Positions 34,828 to 46,771 of a stretch of DNA of 64,000 nt are shown one piece after another. Under the pieces are notes generated by a model. That model ran no database searches, had not been told where the DNA came from, and saw only the letters and a list, made by a program, of their open reading frames with translations. Origin of the DNA: Hygrophila difformis (lineage: Eukaryota > Streptophyta > Magnoliopsida > Lamiales > Acanthaceae); the NCBI GenBank assembly GCA_030278955.1, contig JAOANR010000003.1, positions 49,324,902 through 49,388,901 of the forward strand, read 5' to 3'. Both the position numbers and the translations under genes were made by a program. Each line of letters starts with the position of its first letter. Position 1 is the first letter of the stretch.

Positions 34828-35327
34828 NNNNNNNNNNNNNNNNNNNNNNNNNNNNNNNNNNNNNNNNNNNNNNNNNNNNNNNNNNNNNNNNNNNNNNNNN
34901 NNNNNNNNNNNNNNNNNNNNNNNNNNNNNNNNNNNNNNNNNNNNNNNNNNNNNNNNNNNNNNNNNNNNNNNNNNNNNNNNNNNNNNNNNNNNNNNNNNNN
35001 NNNNNNNNNNNNNNNNNNNNNNNNNNNNNNNNNNNNNNNNNNNNNNNNNNNNNNNNNNNNNNNNNNNNNNNNNNNNNNNNNNNNNNNNNNNNNNNNNNNN
35101 NNNNNNNNNNNNNNNNNNNNNNNNNNNNNNNNNNNNNNNNNNNNNNNNNNNNNNNNNNNNNNNNNNNNNNNNNNNNNNNNNNNNNNNNNNNNNNNNNNNN
35201 NNNNNNNNNNNNNNNNNNNNNNNNNNNNNNNNNNNNNNNNNNNNNNNNNNNNNNNNNNNNNNNNNNNNNNNNNNNNNNNNNNNNNNNNNNNNNNNNNNNN
35301 NNNNNNNNNNNNNNNNNNNNNNNNNNN
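34828..35327. other. Assembly gap, exactly 500 N
   Basis: Five hundred N characters separate a minus-strand LINE from a plus-strand Ty3 polyprotein end. A round 500 is usually a placeholder for unknown length. Long open frames spanning it are artefacts. Confidence 0.98.
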
Positions 35328-35329
35328 AT

Positions 35330-35560
35330 GCGAGTCTTGAGTATGAGGAGTATCCTGTTCGGGTAATTGATGCAAAGGAAAGGGTTCTGAGGCACAAGAC
35401 CATTCCGATGGTTAAGGTGTTGTGGTCTAAACATGATGCTGAAAATGTTATTTGGGAAACCGAGGAGCATATGAAGCTGAATTACCTTGACTTGGACCTT
35501 AATCCTTCACAAGGAGGTAACATTTATTCCCCTACTTGTTGTTGCTTATCATGTTCTTGA
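35330..35560 (+). pseudogene. Ty3/gypsy polyprotein C-terminus (chromodomain), partial
   Basis: The frame leaves the gap at GCG 35330 and ends at TGA 35558-35560. Visible motifs are EEYPVRVIDAKERVLRHK, MVKVLWSKH and VIWETEEHMK, the C-terminal chromodomain that chromovirus integrases use to choose chromatin targets. The same region of the Ty3 element at the right edge is homologous. Everything upstream is lost in the gap. The tail after YLDLDLNP is not recognised. Confidence 0.85.
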
Positions 35561-36453
35561 ATGTACATTTCGAGGACGAAATGATCGTAAGGGGGAAGGA
35601 GCGTAACGACCCGATTGAAATTTATTGGGCTGAGTATTTTAATTATTGTTTGGTGAGAAACCCAATTCCGGGGTGGGCCCAAATAGATGGCTTAAGTTAG
35701 TTTGGGGTCAATTTGCAGTTTTGAGAAATTTGAGAAAGGGAGAAGAGAAGGCTGATCGGCATTGGAAGAGAAAAGGGAAAACTTTGGCTTGTTCGAATCA
35801 TCGCGTTTTCTTGGAGATCGATTAAACGCTTACCTGTAAGTGATTCCCCTCGTCTTCCTCTTCGTATTGATATTTATTTCGGTTGGATTGGTGTTGATTT
35901 GGGGATGATGTTGATGTTAGGTTTTGGATTTGTTTTAGTTGATTGTTGATCGATTTGGACGAGTTGGAGGTTGGAATTGATGGATTGAAGGCCAACAATC
36001 GTTGGAGACGTTGAGGCAAGGGTTATATTGCTTAAATTACATGTTTGGGAGTATTGAGGGGTGATTTCCGGAGAGATCGCCGGACAGGGCGCTGAAGTGC
36101 CGGGCAGTTGCAGACCGCGCGCTGGAGAGGAACCACGCCATCACCGCGCGGTTCCAGGCAGGACAGCTGTTCTGTGGCTGTTTCGTGTGTTCGACGTTCA
36201 ATTGCTATATTTCTTGGTCCAATATTGATTTAGACTTCTCCTAATATTTGTAAAGGGTTATGGATTTAATAATTAGCCCGTGGAAATTGTTGGATAGCTT
36301 GGAAGTGTTGTTGAATCATGTTATGTCGTTTATTTTTCGTGTTTGACGAATTCTGAAGTTGTGTCTTAGCCTAGAGGGCTATGTCTAACTATCTAATGCA
36401 TTGAAAGCATGCGAGCCTAGTATTAGGTGTTGAATCATCTTATTATACTCATA

Positions 36454-37218
36454 CTAGTATTACTCCCGCCCGAATGGGCGGAAATATGATAATGATAAAT
36501 GAAATATAGTATGAATAATTAAATATTGAAACATAATATTAATTTTTATTCCAAAATCTGTATATATAATAAATTCACAAACAATTAAACATGAACTATC
36601 AATTGTTCGAAGGCGGGGAATGTGAGGAGTTGACCAATTGCCAAATGCTTATTCTCATATTGATATGTTTGACCCAAATAATGTATTTAAATTATAAAAA
36701 TGATAACAACTCGCAAATTAATTTGCACATACTATCATGGATATATAATCATTATATATATTTTTATTAATTTAAATCAATAACAATAAACTTTTGCATT
36801 ATTTTATTTTAAAAAATGAAAACCTATACTTTTAATAGTATTTCATTAAAATATAATTCTTTAATTAAAAATACAAACTTATAAATAAAAAAATAATAGT
36901 TCAATATAAGTTACACTTTATTATTCAAAGATCAATTGAATTTCAATCCAAAACAATATGATTAAATTAATTTCTAAAGCCCATTATACCCCGTTACTAT
37001 TCATAGCGTCAATAAATTTAATATATTATAGGTTATCACCACTTAAATTTTAAATATTATAATTAATATGTGGAAAAATTAAAAATTTTACATTTCAAAT
37101 TTTGAAAAAAAAAATTAAAGGAATATACTAATAAATAGATATTGATATAAATTAAAGTTGAGCTCATTTATAAGGCCCAACACTATTCATAACATCAAGA
37201 GGATTTATATATTATAGA
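36454..37218 (-). mobile_element. Non-autonomous Helitron, 765 bp, both ends visible
   Basis: Read on the minus strand it starts TCTATAATATATAAATCC (37218 leftward) and ends with hairpin CCGCCC-ATTC-GGGCGG (36466-36481) and CTAG (36454-36457). The flanks are A on one side and T on the other, the A/T target of Helitrons, with no target duplication. There is no RepHel coding. It sits in the Ty3 LTR and predates the neighbouring hAT insertion. Confidence 0.8.
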
Positions 37219-37224
37219 TATGCT

Positions 37225-38224
37225 CAGGGCCGTCTCCGACAATTTTGAGGCCCTGAGCGAAATTTTAAAAAAAAATATTCTTTTGCAAAATTTTGGGGCC
37301 CTGAATTAATTCGAACTTAAAAATACTAGTTTTATTTTCTCTCACGCGCATATATTTTTATATATAAAGAAAATAAAGTTTTCAGGCAATGGTTGTTTCT
37401 TTCCGATAGATGCATAGATTGAAATTCGTATAATATTTATTTTTTGACATAGAAAGGATCATGTTTTTTTACCTAATAATAATAATCTTAGTATTTATAT
37501 ATGGATTCGAATCAACTTTAATTTTACTGTAGTATTTTATGAAACACTGACATGTTCTTTTATTTTAATAACTTTTTTCGATACTTACAAATACTACTAA
37601 TAAGTTTCATCATATAAATTGTATGTTTACATGTAAGAGATTTGTTTATAATAAAATAAACAATGTAACAAACTAAATAATAATTAAAAAAACTAAATAT
37701 ATTAGTTAAAAGTATAATAAAAAAATAACAATTGAAATTATTTTGGAAATGTTTGGGAATCAGATGATCCGTTAGTGGATAACAAATTCATAGATAGAAC
37801 AGTGAGACAATCTGTTATCCATTAGCAGATCCGCTCGCTCTCAAACTTAACCTAAAACTTTTAATTTGAAGCACAATCTAATTTGTAAAATTACTTTTAG
37901 AAAATACTAATATGCAAAATTAATTAATTAACTAGATTTTTTCGCCCGCTGCGCACGGGTGTTGAACTAATATGTAAAATTACTTTTAGAAAATACTAAT
38001 ATGCAAAATTAATTAATTAATATGTACATGTGGAATAATTAAAAGTGTGAGTAAATATACCCTATTGGAAGAATCTGTTTTCATTTTCTTAAGGAAATTA
38101 ATATATAAAATATAAAAAAAAAATTATTCAAATATAAAAATTAAAAATAAAAATTATGTGGGGCCCCCCAAAATGGGGGGCCCGGAGCAGGTGCTCAGGG
38201 AGCTCCTGCTATGAGCCGGCCCTG
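37225..38224. mobile_element. Non-autonomous hAT element, exactly 1000 bp
   Basis: It is flanked by a perfect 8-bp duplication GATATGCT (37217-37224 and 38225-38232), the hAT signature. The ends are CAGGGCCGTCTC and, read inward, CAGGGCCGGCTC. Subterminal GGGGCCC blocks (about 37299 and 38160-38181) face each other. No transposase is visible. A 44-bp direct duplication inside (about 37886-37930 and 37975-38019) brackets a Helitron-like terminus with CTAG at 37932-37935. Confidence 0.9.
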
Positions 38225-39501
38225 GATATGCTTGTCATTGCATTGGTATCTGTTGTTTATGAACCCGATTGAGTTGAATGATGATTTATTTGATCGGGCA
38301 GCCTTCACCGGTGTTGTTGAGTCCCGATGGCCCTGTGGGGTGGTTATTGATTGTGATGCCTGTGATTTGACTGTGATGCCTATGATATGGTTGTGATGCC
38401 TGTGCTTTGGTTATGATGCTTGTGGTCCCTGCGATGATGGTGTATGTTACCCTGTAACGGGTTGGAGTTGATGATATCCTTACCCGTGGGTTCATATCGC
38501 CCGGGTTTTAGGTGCCGGCTAGGCATATTCATTTGTATCTACATATAGGGTAGATATGTGCATGTTAGGTCACGCATCACTTGCATAAATTGTATGTTTA
38601 TGGTTGAAGCACCGATACAGGATAGTGTGATGTTTACTTGCTTTCCTTTCATTCTGTTCTTTATTTATATCCTTATCTTTATTATTATTTATTGTTGCCT
38701 ACTGTTTTTCCTTACTCCCTGCACGTAACCTTGTTCAGTACGTTGTACTGACTCCCTTTGCTTTTGTCTGTTTTTTAGATCCTGCTGGAGGCACTGGAGC
38801 ATGATTGGGTTGGGTTGAGAGATCGCATAGCTAGGACCTGTCTGCTTATTTTATTTATAGTTATGTGATACTCTGTTGCTTGATATTACTTGATACCTGT
38901 TTTGATTAGTTGAGGCCTGTGAACCTAGGATTTACTTTCTGTCGGCCTGTGGCCCTTTATGATTTATTGCTTTGGGCTGGTAGTCATGTTTGAGATATTG
39001 ATATGCTGTTTTGAGAGGCTTGCAGCCTGGATGAGTTGCTCGAACAGTTATTTAATTATTATTGTGAGGCCCCCAATATATGCTTATGTGTTTTTAGTTT
39101 CTGCATTAAACCAGATTAATCAGATGATCACTTTAGGTTTACTCAGCTTGTGCTAAGTGTTTTAAATTAATTGGCCACTATGTGCTTATGTGTTTTTATT
39201 ATTTAATTATTGCATTAATAAAAATGTGAATTAATTCATTTTTTATTCTTTTAATTTTGAGATCGGAAATTGAAAAATACTTAAGTAGTAATTGTGAGTA
39301 ATAAAAGTTGAAAGAATCCAAAAGGTGTGAAACTGCAGAGTGATGACAGTAGTCTTAGCTGTCCGCCACTATTCATTCACCTTACTTCTCTCCCTTGTTT
39401 TAACCACCCATGCAATCGCAATTTGCAATACTCCTCCTCCATTCTTCCTCCCAATCTTCCTGCTTCCCGTTTTCAAATCCTCCTCTATCATACTCATGCA
39501 C

Positions 39502-40134
39502 ATGGCCGACCTCGCCGATTGCCTCGGCGGCGAGAGCTGCCTCGATTTGAAGCCCGCCACCGATGTCACCGACGCTGATTACGATTACAAACCACCACCC
39601 TTCGCCGCCAGGTTGACGCTCAGGAGGAAACTCGGGAACGACGATTCGGCGATGGTGGTGGAGAAGAACTTTCCGCCGCCGATCTCGTCTCTAGTTCGTG
39701 TCGAGGATCAGCAGGCGGCTTGGGTGATGAGGAAATACTACACCGGCGATGGTCGGCTTGTGATTACGGAGGAGAAGGCCAAGCGCCACGAGTATCTCCA
39801 CGCGCATCGCGCCGACGGGCGATTGGTGATGAGATTGGTGGCGGAGGAAGATGAAGACGACGACGATGAAGAAGAGGAAGAGGAGGAGAGCGACGGCGGC
39901 AATGGAGTACAGAAGGAGATTGATAATTGCGTCGGCAATGCGGCGGTTACAGATACAGTTGGCGAGGGAATCGGTGATCTGACGATGGAGAATGATGTGG
40001 GGATTAATGATCCGACGGTGGAGGATGCGTTTCCCGAGCATTGTAAGTACGACGTCGTCAGCGGGATCGGAGTGAGCGCTTGCGGCGGAGGGTTTGGAGC
40101 GGCGGCGGTTCCGCCTCCGCCGCTTCACATATGA
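39502..40134 (+). CDS. FANTASTIC FOUR (FAF)-domain protein, 210 aa
   Basis: This is an intronless gene. FAF proteins are plant-specific. In Arabidopsis, FAF1-4 act in the shoot meristem and dampen WUSCHEL activity. The FAF domain lies at about residues 57-112 with FPPPISSL, MRKYYTGDGRLVITEEK and ADGRLVMRLV. An acidic run of about 16 D/E residues follows at 115-130, as is usual in the family. A longer frame opens at ATG 39343, but its extra 53 residues are a hydrophobic, proline-rich stretch unlike family members. I therefore prefer MADLADCLGG at 39502, with ATG 39496 (MHMAD) as a near alternative. If 39343 is used, the stretch would look like a signal or transit sequence. The C-terminus is glycine- and proline-rich. 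The gene looks intact and stands alone between transposons. Which family member it is cannot be told. Confidence 0.85.
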   Translation: MADLADCLGGESCLDLKPATDVTDADYDYKPPPFAARLTLRRKLGNDDSAMVVEKNFPPPISSLVRVEDQQAAWVMRKYYTGDGRLVITEEKAKRHEYLHAHRADGRLVMRLVAEEDEDDDDEEEEEEESDGGNGVQKEIDNCVGNAAVTDTVGEGIGDLTMENDVGINDPTVEDAFPEHCKYDVVSGIGVSACGGGFGAAAVPPPPLHI

Positions 40135-41054
40135 GCATTGTAATAAAGGGAATTAATAATTTTGCGTAATTTTGAATCTTTTTCCTGTTTCGGTTCTATA
40201 ATTTTGGTAACAATAAATATTGTTGCCGGTAATGTGAGATTTTGTTTTTTTGCCATTTGGTTTTGTTTTCTGTAATTTTATGTTGTGTGTATATATGTAT
40301 CGATATGTATGTATGTCGTCGAAATATAAAATAAAATACAAGAAAAATAGAAGTAATTTTTACTTCAAAAGTAAACGTAAATCGTATCTATATTGGATGC
40401 TATATACGCTCGGCACTTGGAAATTTTTATATTACATTATTATAATAATGTAATAGTTTTTATAATAACTGCAGTCAGATTATGGAGTACATCATCTGTA
40501 TCAATAGAAATGCTACAATGAGCTTTTTGTTATTTCGTACTATTTATTGTTTAACTTTAATTCAAATTTTTATTATAGTTATGTAAGAAAAATATAGTCA
40601 GATCTTGTTAGATTCGTCTAATCTTATAGATTTAGAATATTAAATTTTTATAATTTTTAGTTGTACACAATTTAAGTTATTGATTGTTAAAAATGTGCAT
40701 TTACAAATGTGTACAGACCCAACGTAGCGTTTTTATGAGGCGGATGTAGTATAATTTTCTGATGAAGCTCTTTATTGCTATTTATTTTTATTTTTTCTGA
40801 AGAAAAGTAATAAAATGAATAGATAATACATTTACTACAATAGATACATATGAGCATTTTTCTATTTCATTTTTAAAATGTAGTTAAATTATATTGGATT
40901 TTCTATTATACCTACTTTTAATCTACGTGAATGATTTAAATAGTTAGAATTTGTATTATTATGTAAAATATTATTTTATATAGTTTCTTTTATTTTATTT
41001 TAAAATTTATATTAATTTATATATATAGCATTTAATTCAATATAAATTCACTAA
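40135..41054. other. 3' flank of the FAF gene; Stowaway relic at about 40530-40746
   Basis: The flank is AT-rich. The stretch about 40530-40746 has the interior blocks of the Stowaways in reverse order (GATTCGTCTAATC, AAAATGTGCATTT, GAGGCGGATGTAGTA end) but decayed termini. It is a probable old reversed copy. No other feature is visible. Confidence 0.4.
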
Positions 41055-41221
41055 GTGGGGGATTATGGGACTTAGCATAGTCGTCAAGTCCCCCGACTCC
41101 CAACATATCGGTTGGGGGTTCGATTCCCACCCGGTCCTTATCCATCCCCCTTTATTCCCTTTATAATTTGTGTTGCATGGACTCCCACCATTCTTTCCTA
41201 GGCTGTTCAACAAAAAAAAAA
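41055..41221 (+). mobile_element. tRNA-derived SINE with poly(A) tail
   Basis: RNA polymerase III internal promoter boxes are visible: an A-box-like TAGCATAGTCGTC at 41073-41085 and a perfect B box GGTTCGATTCC at 41117-41127. The element ends in a run of ten A (41212-41221). A duplication TCACTAA lies at 41048-41054 and 41222-41228. The acceptor stem expected of a real tRNA gene does not form, so this is a SINE. It is 167 bp long, which fits plant SINEs. Confidence 0.85.
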
Positions 41222-41228
41222 TCACTAA

Positions 41229-41611
41229 ATGTAATATAATTATATCTCAAAAATTAGTGTAAATGTATTAATTTATTCTCGTTCAAAAAAAATATAAATA
41301 TATTGAATAAAGAATCCAATAAAACTGAATAATTACTATATATTTTAAAAATTAAATAAAAATATATTTGAATAATAAAATTAGATTATTCTGTATTAAA
41401 TAGAAAAAAATAAAAGAATATTAAATCAAATAAAAATAAAAATAATGTAAAAATTTAAACAAAATTATTATAGAACTAAAAAACTACAAGTAAAAATGAA
41501 ATATATTTTTTGGGATTTAGTTTGTCAAGATCCATCAATTAAAATATAAATTCTTAAATTTGAGGTCTAAATGACATAAAATTTATTGAAAATCATTTCT
41601 CTTTCTACAAA
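41229..41611. other. AT-rich spacer, nothing identified
   Basis: Very AT-rich sequence lies between the SINE and the poly(A) end of the next LINE. No open frames or repeats of note are visible. Confidence 0.6.
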
Positions 41612-44600
41612 GTTTTTTTTGATAACCAGAGATGTTACAAGAACGTCAGCAAAGGAAGAAAAAAACGAAAAAAAACGAAAAGAACAAATACAAAGATAAC
41701 CACTCTAATTTCTTAGGTAGCAAACTCCCGCCAAGTCTGCAGCAAGCAGCAGCTTCACCTCATCCGGGGGGAAAGCCCATGTAATGAAAAATTCAGCTGA
41801 ACGAGCTCCCCGTTTCGCAAGATTATCCGCCACACTATTCCCTTCTCTTAAAACATGATGCCACTTGAAACCTGGATGACTAGCCTGGAACTCTCGAATG
41901 GTTCAACACCAAAGGAGAAAGCCAATGATCAGTAGAAACACTGGACTGAAGGAACCGAAGTGCCTCGAGAGAATCTGAGTAGCAAGACACTTCATGCAAC
42001 CCCATAGCAGCGAGCCTCTTAATCCCATTTCATATCCCATGCAACTCAGTGAGCAAATTAGTAGCTACACCGATCGAACCGGAGAAACCTTCAATCGAGG
42101 ATGGATTTGCTTGGGTAACTTTCCAAAGGCCTGCATAAATCGTTCCCCAAGGAAACCAGCCTCTCGGACAGCAAGTTCAACATTATAATTTTCTCCCTTC
42201 ATGCAAACTGCATTGCGACGCCGCCAGATCACCCACATGCAAGTCCATGGAACCCCCGACAAGCGAGAGCAGATTTCATGAAGTGCAACTCCTGTCAGCA
42301 TACTCTCATCTTCCCAAAACCGCAGGGCATCAAAACCGAACCTGTTCCAGATTTCTACCGCCGGCGGACATCTAAAGAAAAGATGTCGTATGGATTCCAT
42401 CGGACTCCCACACACAGCACACCTACATGATGCTGTAAATCGCCGTTGGACACGAAGCTCATTAGTTGGCAGAGAGTCGTGCACGGCCTGCCAGAGGAGG
42501 AACTTTAGCTCTCAGGAATCCTCATAGACCATACCCATTACTTGGCTTGATCGACATTCAGACCACGCTGAGACAACAACCAGTCATAGCCCGGTCGAAC
42601 CGTATAATTGCCATCTAGCGTCCTCAATCACCTCCAGGAATCCCTAGCCTCTGAGTGCAGAACTAGCGGACCATGGGATTGTATTTCCCTCTTGATATCG
42701 TCAGCAAGCGGCGTGTAACACTTCTCCAGATTCCATCTATCATTAACAAACACCTCATTGACCCTTAATTTAACATCCATGAAATGTACATATGGGATCC
42801 TAGGGGCTAGCAGTCCATTTTTCAGCCAAGAGTCATACCACATACTACAGCCGCCTACACCAATCCTGATCCTGTAGCCATCAAAAAACAGGCCAGACAC
42901 CTTGACAAGTGCTTTATAAGTAGCAGATGAGCTAGTACGTTCATGAAGATGGCCCCCGGAGTATTTATACTTGGCGGCCAGCAACCCTACCCAAGGCTTC
43001 TTTGAAAGATGAAACATGTCCATAAAACTTTTACCATGTAGTGCTATATTCATATCCCGGGAGGATCTAATTCCCAAACCTCCCAATCGTTTTGGCAAAG
43101 CTACAGATGACCACTTTATAAGATGGATACCCCGGTTAGAATGATCCTTCCAAATGAAACGTTTGATGCACTTGTCAATGGCATCGCATGTAGATGTTGG
43201 AAGCCAAGAAAGTTGCATAACATAAGTAGGAAGGGCTGCTAGGACAGAGCGAGCTAAAGTAACTCTTCCAACTTTGTTTAAAAGCATTCTCTTCCAACTA
43301 CCAAGCTTCCTATTAATCCTGTCAACCAAGAAGTCAAAGTGAACCTTCCTCGCTACCCCATGAAATAATGGAAATCCAAGATATTTGCCCGGCACCGAGG
43401 TGAATTCAATATTGAGTACATTGGCCAAGTCCCTTTGCAAATTATTCGGTACTGATTTAGATGCAAATGCTAAAGATTTCTGTAGATTGATTTTCAAACC
43501 AGCAAGTTTTGCAAAACTTGCCAAAACACGATCCATACATCTTGCACTAGTCAATGAAGCCTTGGAAAAAAGCAAGAGATCATCGGCGAACATGAGATGA
43601 GATAAAGGTAGTGCATTCCGCGCAATAGGAATTGGCATCCATTCCCCGACGTGGACTTTAGAAAGAATAGTTCGAGACAACTTTTCCATAACAATAATGA
43701 ACAAATATGGGGATAAAGGATCACCCTGACGAATACCTTTAGCCGGAGTAATCTGAGATAAAGCAGAGCCGTTCCAGAATATCGAATAGGAGGGCGACCG
43801 GACACAGAACATGATGATACGGACCAATGATAAAGGCAGACACATCTCCTCAAGACAAGTATCAAGAAAATCCCAGCTTACATTGTCGAAAGCCTTTTCT
43901 AAATCTATTTTCAGCAAGAACTCTTGTGCGGAGCGATGATGATTTGCAAAGGAGTGTAGCACTTCCTGAAGAATAGCCGCATTACCTGTTGTACCACGCC
44001 CTGGAATGAATGCAGACTGAAAAGGGCCTATGTAACTTTGTAGGATAGGCCGAAGACGAGCCACAATCACTTTCTTAAGTACCTTATAACTAACATTGCA
44101 CAAACTTATTGGCCTAAACTGGCGGATGTCCTTAGGAATATCCACTTTCGGGATCAAGCAGATTAATGTGGCTGCATGTTTAATATCAAACGACCCGTCT
44201 CTCACCGAATCCCTCACAAACTGCCAGAGCGAATTACCTACTGAATTCCAATAGGTTTTATGGAAAATGGCCGGGAAGCCATCGGGACCAGGGGCAGCTA
44301 GCCCTTTCATCCCACCAATCGCGTCCTTAACTTTCAGCTTACTTACTTCATCACCCAAGAAATCAATGTCCGATATGGGTTCCAAGCTAGCCAAAGGCTC
44401 AACCTGTCTAGCAGACTGACAAGGAATACCCATGATGCTACTAAAGTGTGCTCGGGCATGGCTTCGAAGGACCCCCTGATCAGTCTCCCAGCGTCCAGCA
44501 ACTTCCAAGCCAACAATTCGGTTGCGCTGATGATGAATAAGGGTCTTGGAATGGAAATACCATGTATTACGATCACCATGAGTAAGCCACTTATCCCGGG

Positions 44601-45650
44601 ACTTTTGAAACCAAAACATCTCCTCTTGCTTTAGCGTCTCATCCAATTGTGCCATAAGATCTCTTTCCAATCAATTCATCCAAGCCGAGTCAACCCGAAG
44701 CATGCACCTTTGAATACCAGCAAGTCGCCGAAGAAGTCTTTTTTTCCTTTTCAGGATGTGACCAAACATCTTACAATTGAATTGCCGAGAAGCCTCCTGC
44801 ACCTGATTGAGCTGTTGATCTAACTTATCTTCCCCTAGATGCCACGCAGTATCAACAATGCATTCATATTGAGGGTGAGATGTCCAAGCAAACTCCCAAC
44901 GGAACGGCTGGCCAATATTAGGATTTTCGCGAGGATAACACCGAACAAGGATCCCATTATGATCCGAGGCCCGGCGAGGTAAAACCTCCACAAACCCACC
45001 TAGAAAAATTGTCGACCACTCAACATTAGCAACTGCTCGATCTAAGCGCTTGCGAGCAACCGGGCCACCCGATGTGTTACGTTGCCAAGTATGTTCATTG
45101 CCAACAGTATGCAACGTACATAAGGAGCAATCCTCAAGCATGTCCCTGAACGCCTCACAATTGTGGCGATTATAACCAATTCCATGCGCCTCTGTTGGGG
45201 AAAGGATATCATTCCAATCACCTAAAGCCATCCACGGTCCTTGTATCAACCGAGAAATACTGATCATGTTCTCCCAATCAAGCGCCCGTCCTCTAGGGCA
45301 GGGATTGGCGTACACGGCCGTAAAAGACCAACAGACGGTGCCCATTGAGACTTTAAAGGTCGCCATCCTGTTGAAACTAGCAATATTAGTGAATTGATAC
45401 GGGCTTCCAATCCGAGTGAGGATCCAGAGTCCCCCCCGCCATCCCTATAGCCTCCGAAACATAAAGCATCTCATAGTCGAGACGATAAAAGAAAATCCTT
45501 AGTCTCTCTAATAACCCCCTAGGTTCCATAAGAACAAAAACTGAAGGTTTAAAAGACTGTAGAACATTCGCAATATGGCGTTGAGTATTCTTGTGCATGG
45601 CGCCATAACATTCCATGCCAAGATAGAAAAATCATGGAATTCAATCATCA
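41612..45650 (-). mobile_element. L1-type LINE with nearly complete ORF2
   Basis: This is a minus-strand element whose 3' poly(A) appears as a T run at 41612-41619. ORF2 covers endonuclease to RNase H. ORF1 is absent, so the copy is truncated at about the ORF2 start (near 45650). A target duplication matching CATTTCTCTTTCTACAAAG was looked for on the 5' side and not found. This is the least decayed of the four LINEs in the window. Confidence 0.9.
41705..45646 (-). pseudogene. LINE ORF2: endonuclease, RT, zf-RVT, RNase H
   Basis: The endonuclease start lies at 45386-45616 (HKNTQRHIANVL) and its body at 44671-45366 (LGDWNDILSP, catalytic SDH at about 44959-44967). RT and thumb lie in one 680-codon frame at 42628-44670 (APGPDGFPAIF, FIPGRGTTGNA, KIDLEKAFDNVSW, RQGDPLSPYLF, FADD at 43579-43590). 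zf-RVT lies at 42065-42484 (C-x2-C then HLFFRCPP) and RNase H runs to the stop at 41705-41707 (GNSVADNLAKR, TWAFPPDEVKLLLAADLAG). Three kinds of lesion are seen: a frameshift at the 7-C run 45431-45437, one in-frame TGA at 44671-44673 (between AWMN and LERDLMAQ), and frame changes around 42490-42630 and 41890-42060. The product would nick target DNA and prime cDNA from LINE RNA. Confidence 0.9.
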
Positions 45651-46016
45651 TTGCGGCACTAAGGCCAAGTCATCGTTAACTATTTGTCTTTTATGTTTGT
45701 AATTTTACGGAGTATTCCCCCTCCTCCTTTATGAATGGCTAATTATTTGTCTTCTTCATTCTGAAATACTTATGCGTATTTAATATTTTATTCAATAAAA
45801 TTCTGGCTTCCAGTATTTTAAATAAAAAATAAAAAATTTAAAAGTTTGGAAATAAAATAATTTAAAATATTAAATAAGATAAAATAAAATTATAAAAATG
45901 GAAAAAATATATACATACCAGCTTAAATAAAATATAGTAAAAATAGTTTATTAATTATTTGATTAATCTATTAATATGATAAACGAAAATTTTAAAAGTC
46001 TCATGGTCAAATTGCA
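45651..46016. other. AT-rich spacer, nothing identified
   Basis: Low-GC sequence lies between the LINE 5' truncation point and the foldback element. No open frames or repeats are seen. Confidence 0.6.
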
Positions 46017-46771
46017 ATAAAGAAAGAGGTAATAACTAAAATAGGCCACCAGAATTAGTCATTTCCACTTTTGGACCACAATATTTTGATTTATGGAAAT
46101 AGGCCATTAGAAGGATTTCGGGCCTGAATTTAGGTCATTGGGCTGGAATTCGGGCTGCGATGGCTTAACAGTGGAAATGAGTCATTTTGGTGGCCTATTT
46201 TAGTTTTTCTGAATTATTTTTTATTTTATGTAATTAAAATAAATAATACTCATTCCATGTCATTATTTATGTCCTACTTTCTTTTTTTTTCTTGTTCCAA
46301 TATTTTTATTTTATTTATATTCTAAAAATAATTAAATATTAATTGCCAAACCTACCATCATATAGCATTAATAAATAAATATATTAAACTTACAAACTCA
46401 TTACCATTAATATTCCAATCCAACCTACAACTATATATCAGTAAATCAGACATAAATAAATAAATTAAAATTATAAATTCATTACAATTACATTATATAA
46501 ATTCTTAAGTTACCTTTTATATAATGTGATTGTAATAAAATGTAACTTAAGAATTTATATAATAATGTGATTGTAATGAGTTTACAATTTTAATTTATTT
46601 ATATATATATGTGTGATTTACTGATATGTGGTTGTAGGATGGATTTGAATTATTAATGATAGTGGTTTTGAAAGTTGAATATATTTATTTATTAATGTGA
46701 CGTGATGGGTAAGTTTTACGATTAATATTTAATTATTTTTTAAAATAAAAATGAAATGAAAATGTTGTAAC

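Larger units (their letters stand above)
35601..39180 (+). repeat. 3' LTR of the Ty3 element, with two nested insertions
   Basis: TTTCGAGGACGAAATGATCG and a purine tract AAGGGGGAAGGAG lead to GTAACGACCCG at about 35603, taken as the LTR start. Downstream is the CTCCCTGCACGTAACC and TCAGTACGTTGTACTGACTCCC block (about 38714-38755) common in R regions of such LTRs. A tandem of TGTGATGCCTGTGATTTGAC-like units lies at about 38350-38425. The LTR is interrupted by a Helitron (36454-37218) and a hAT element (37225-38224). Its right end is not sharply defined. 39180 is an estimate. Confidence 0.6.

Noticed and set aside
33685..35470. Open frames of up to 572 codons running through the N gap
   Set aside because: The N stretch contributes no stops. 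The two sides belong to different elements on opposite strands.
41055..41135. A tRNA gene, because of a perfect GGTTCGATTCC B box
   Set aside because: The 5' and 3' ends do not pair as an acceptor stem. The sequence continues into a poly(A) tail with flanking duplication, as in a SINE.
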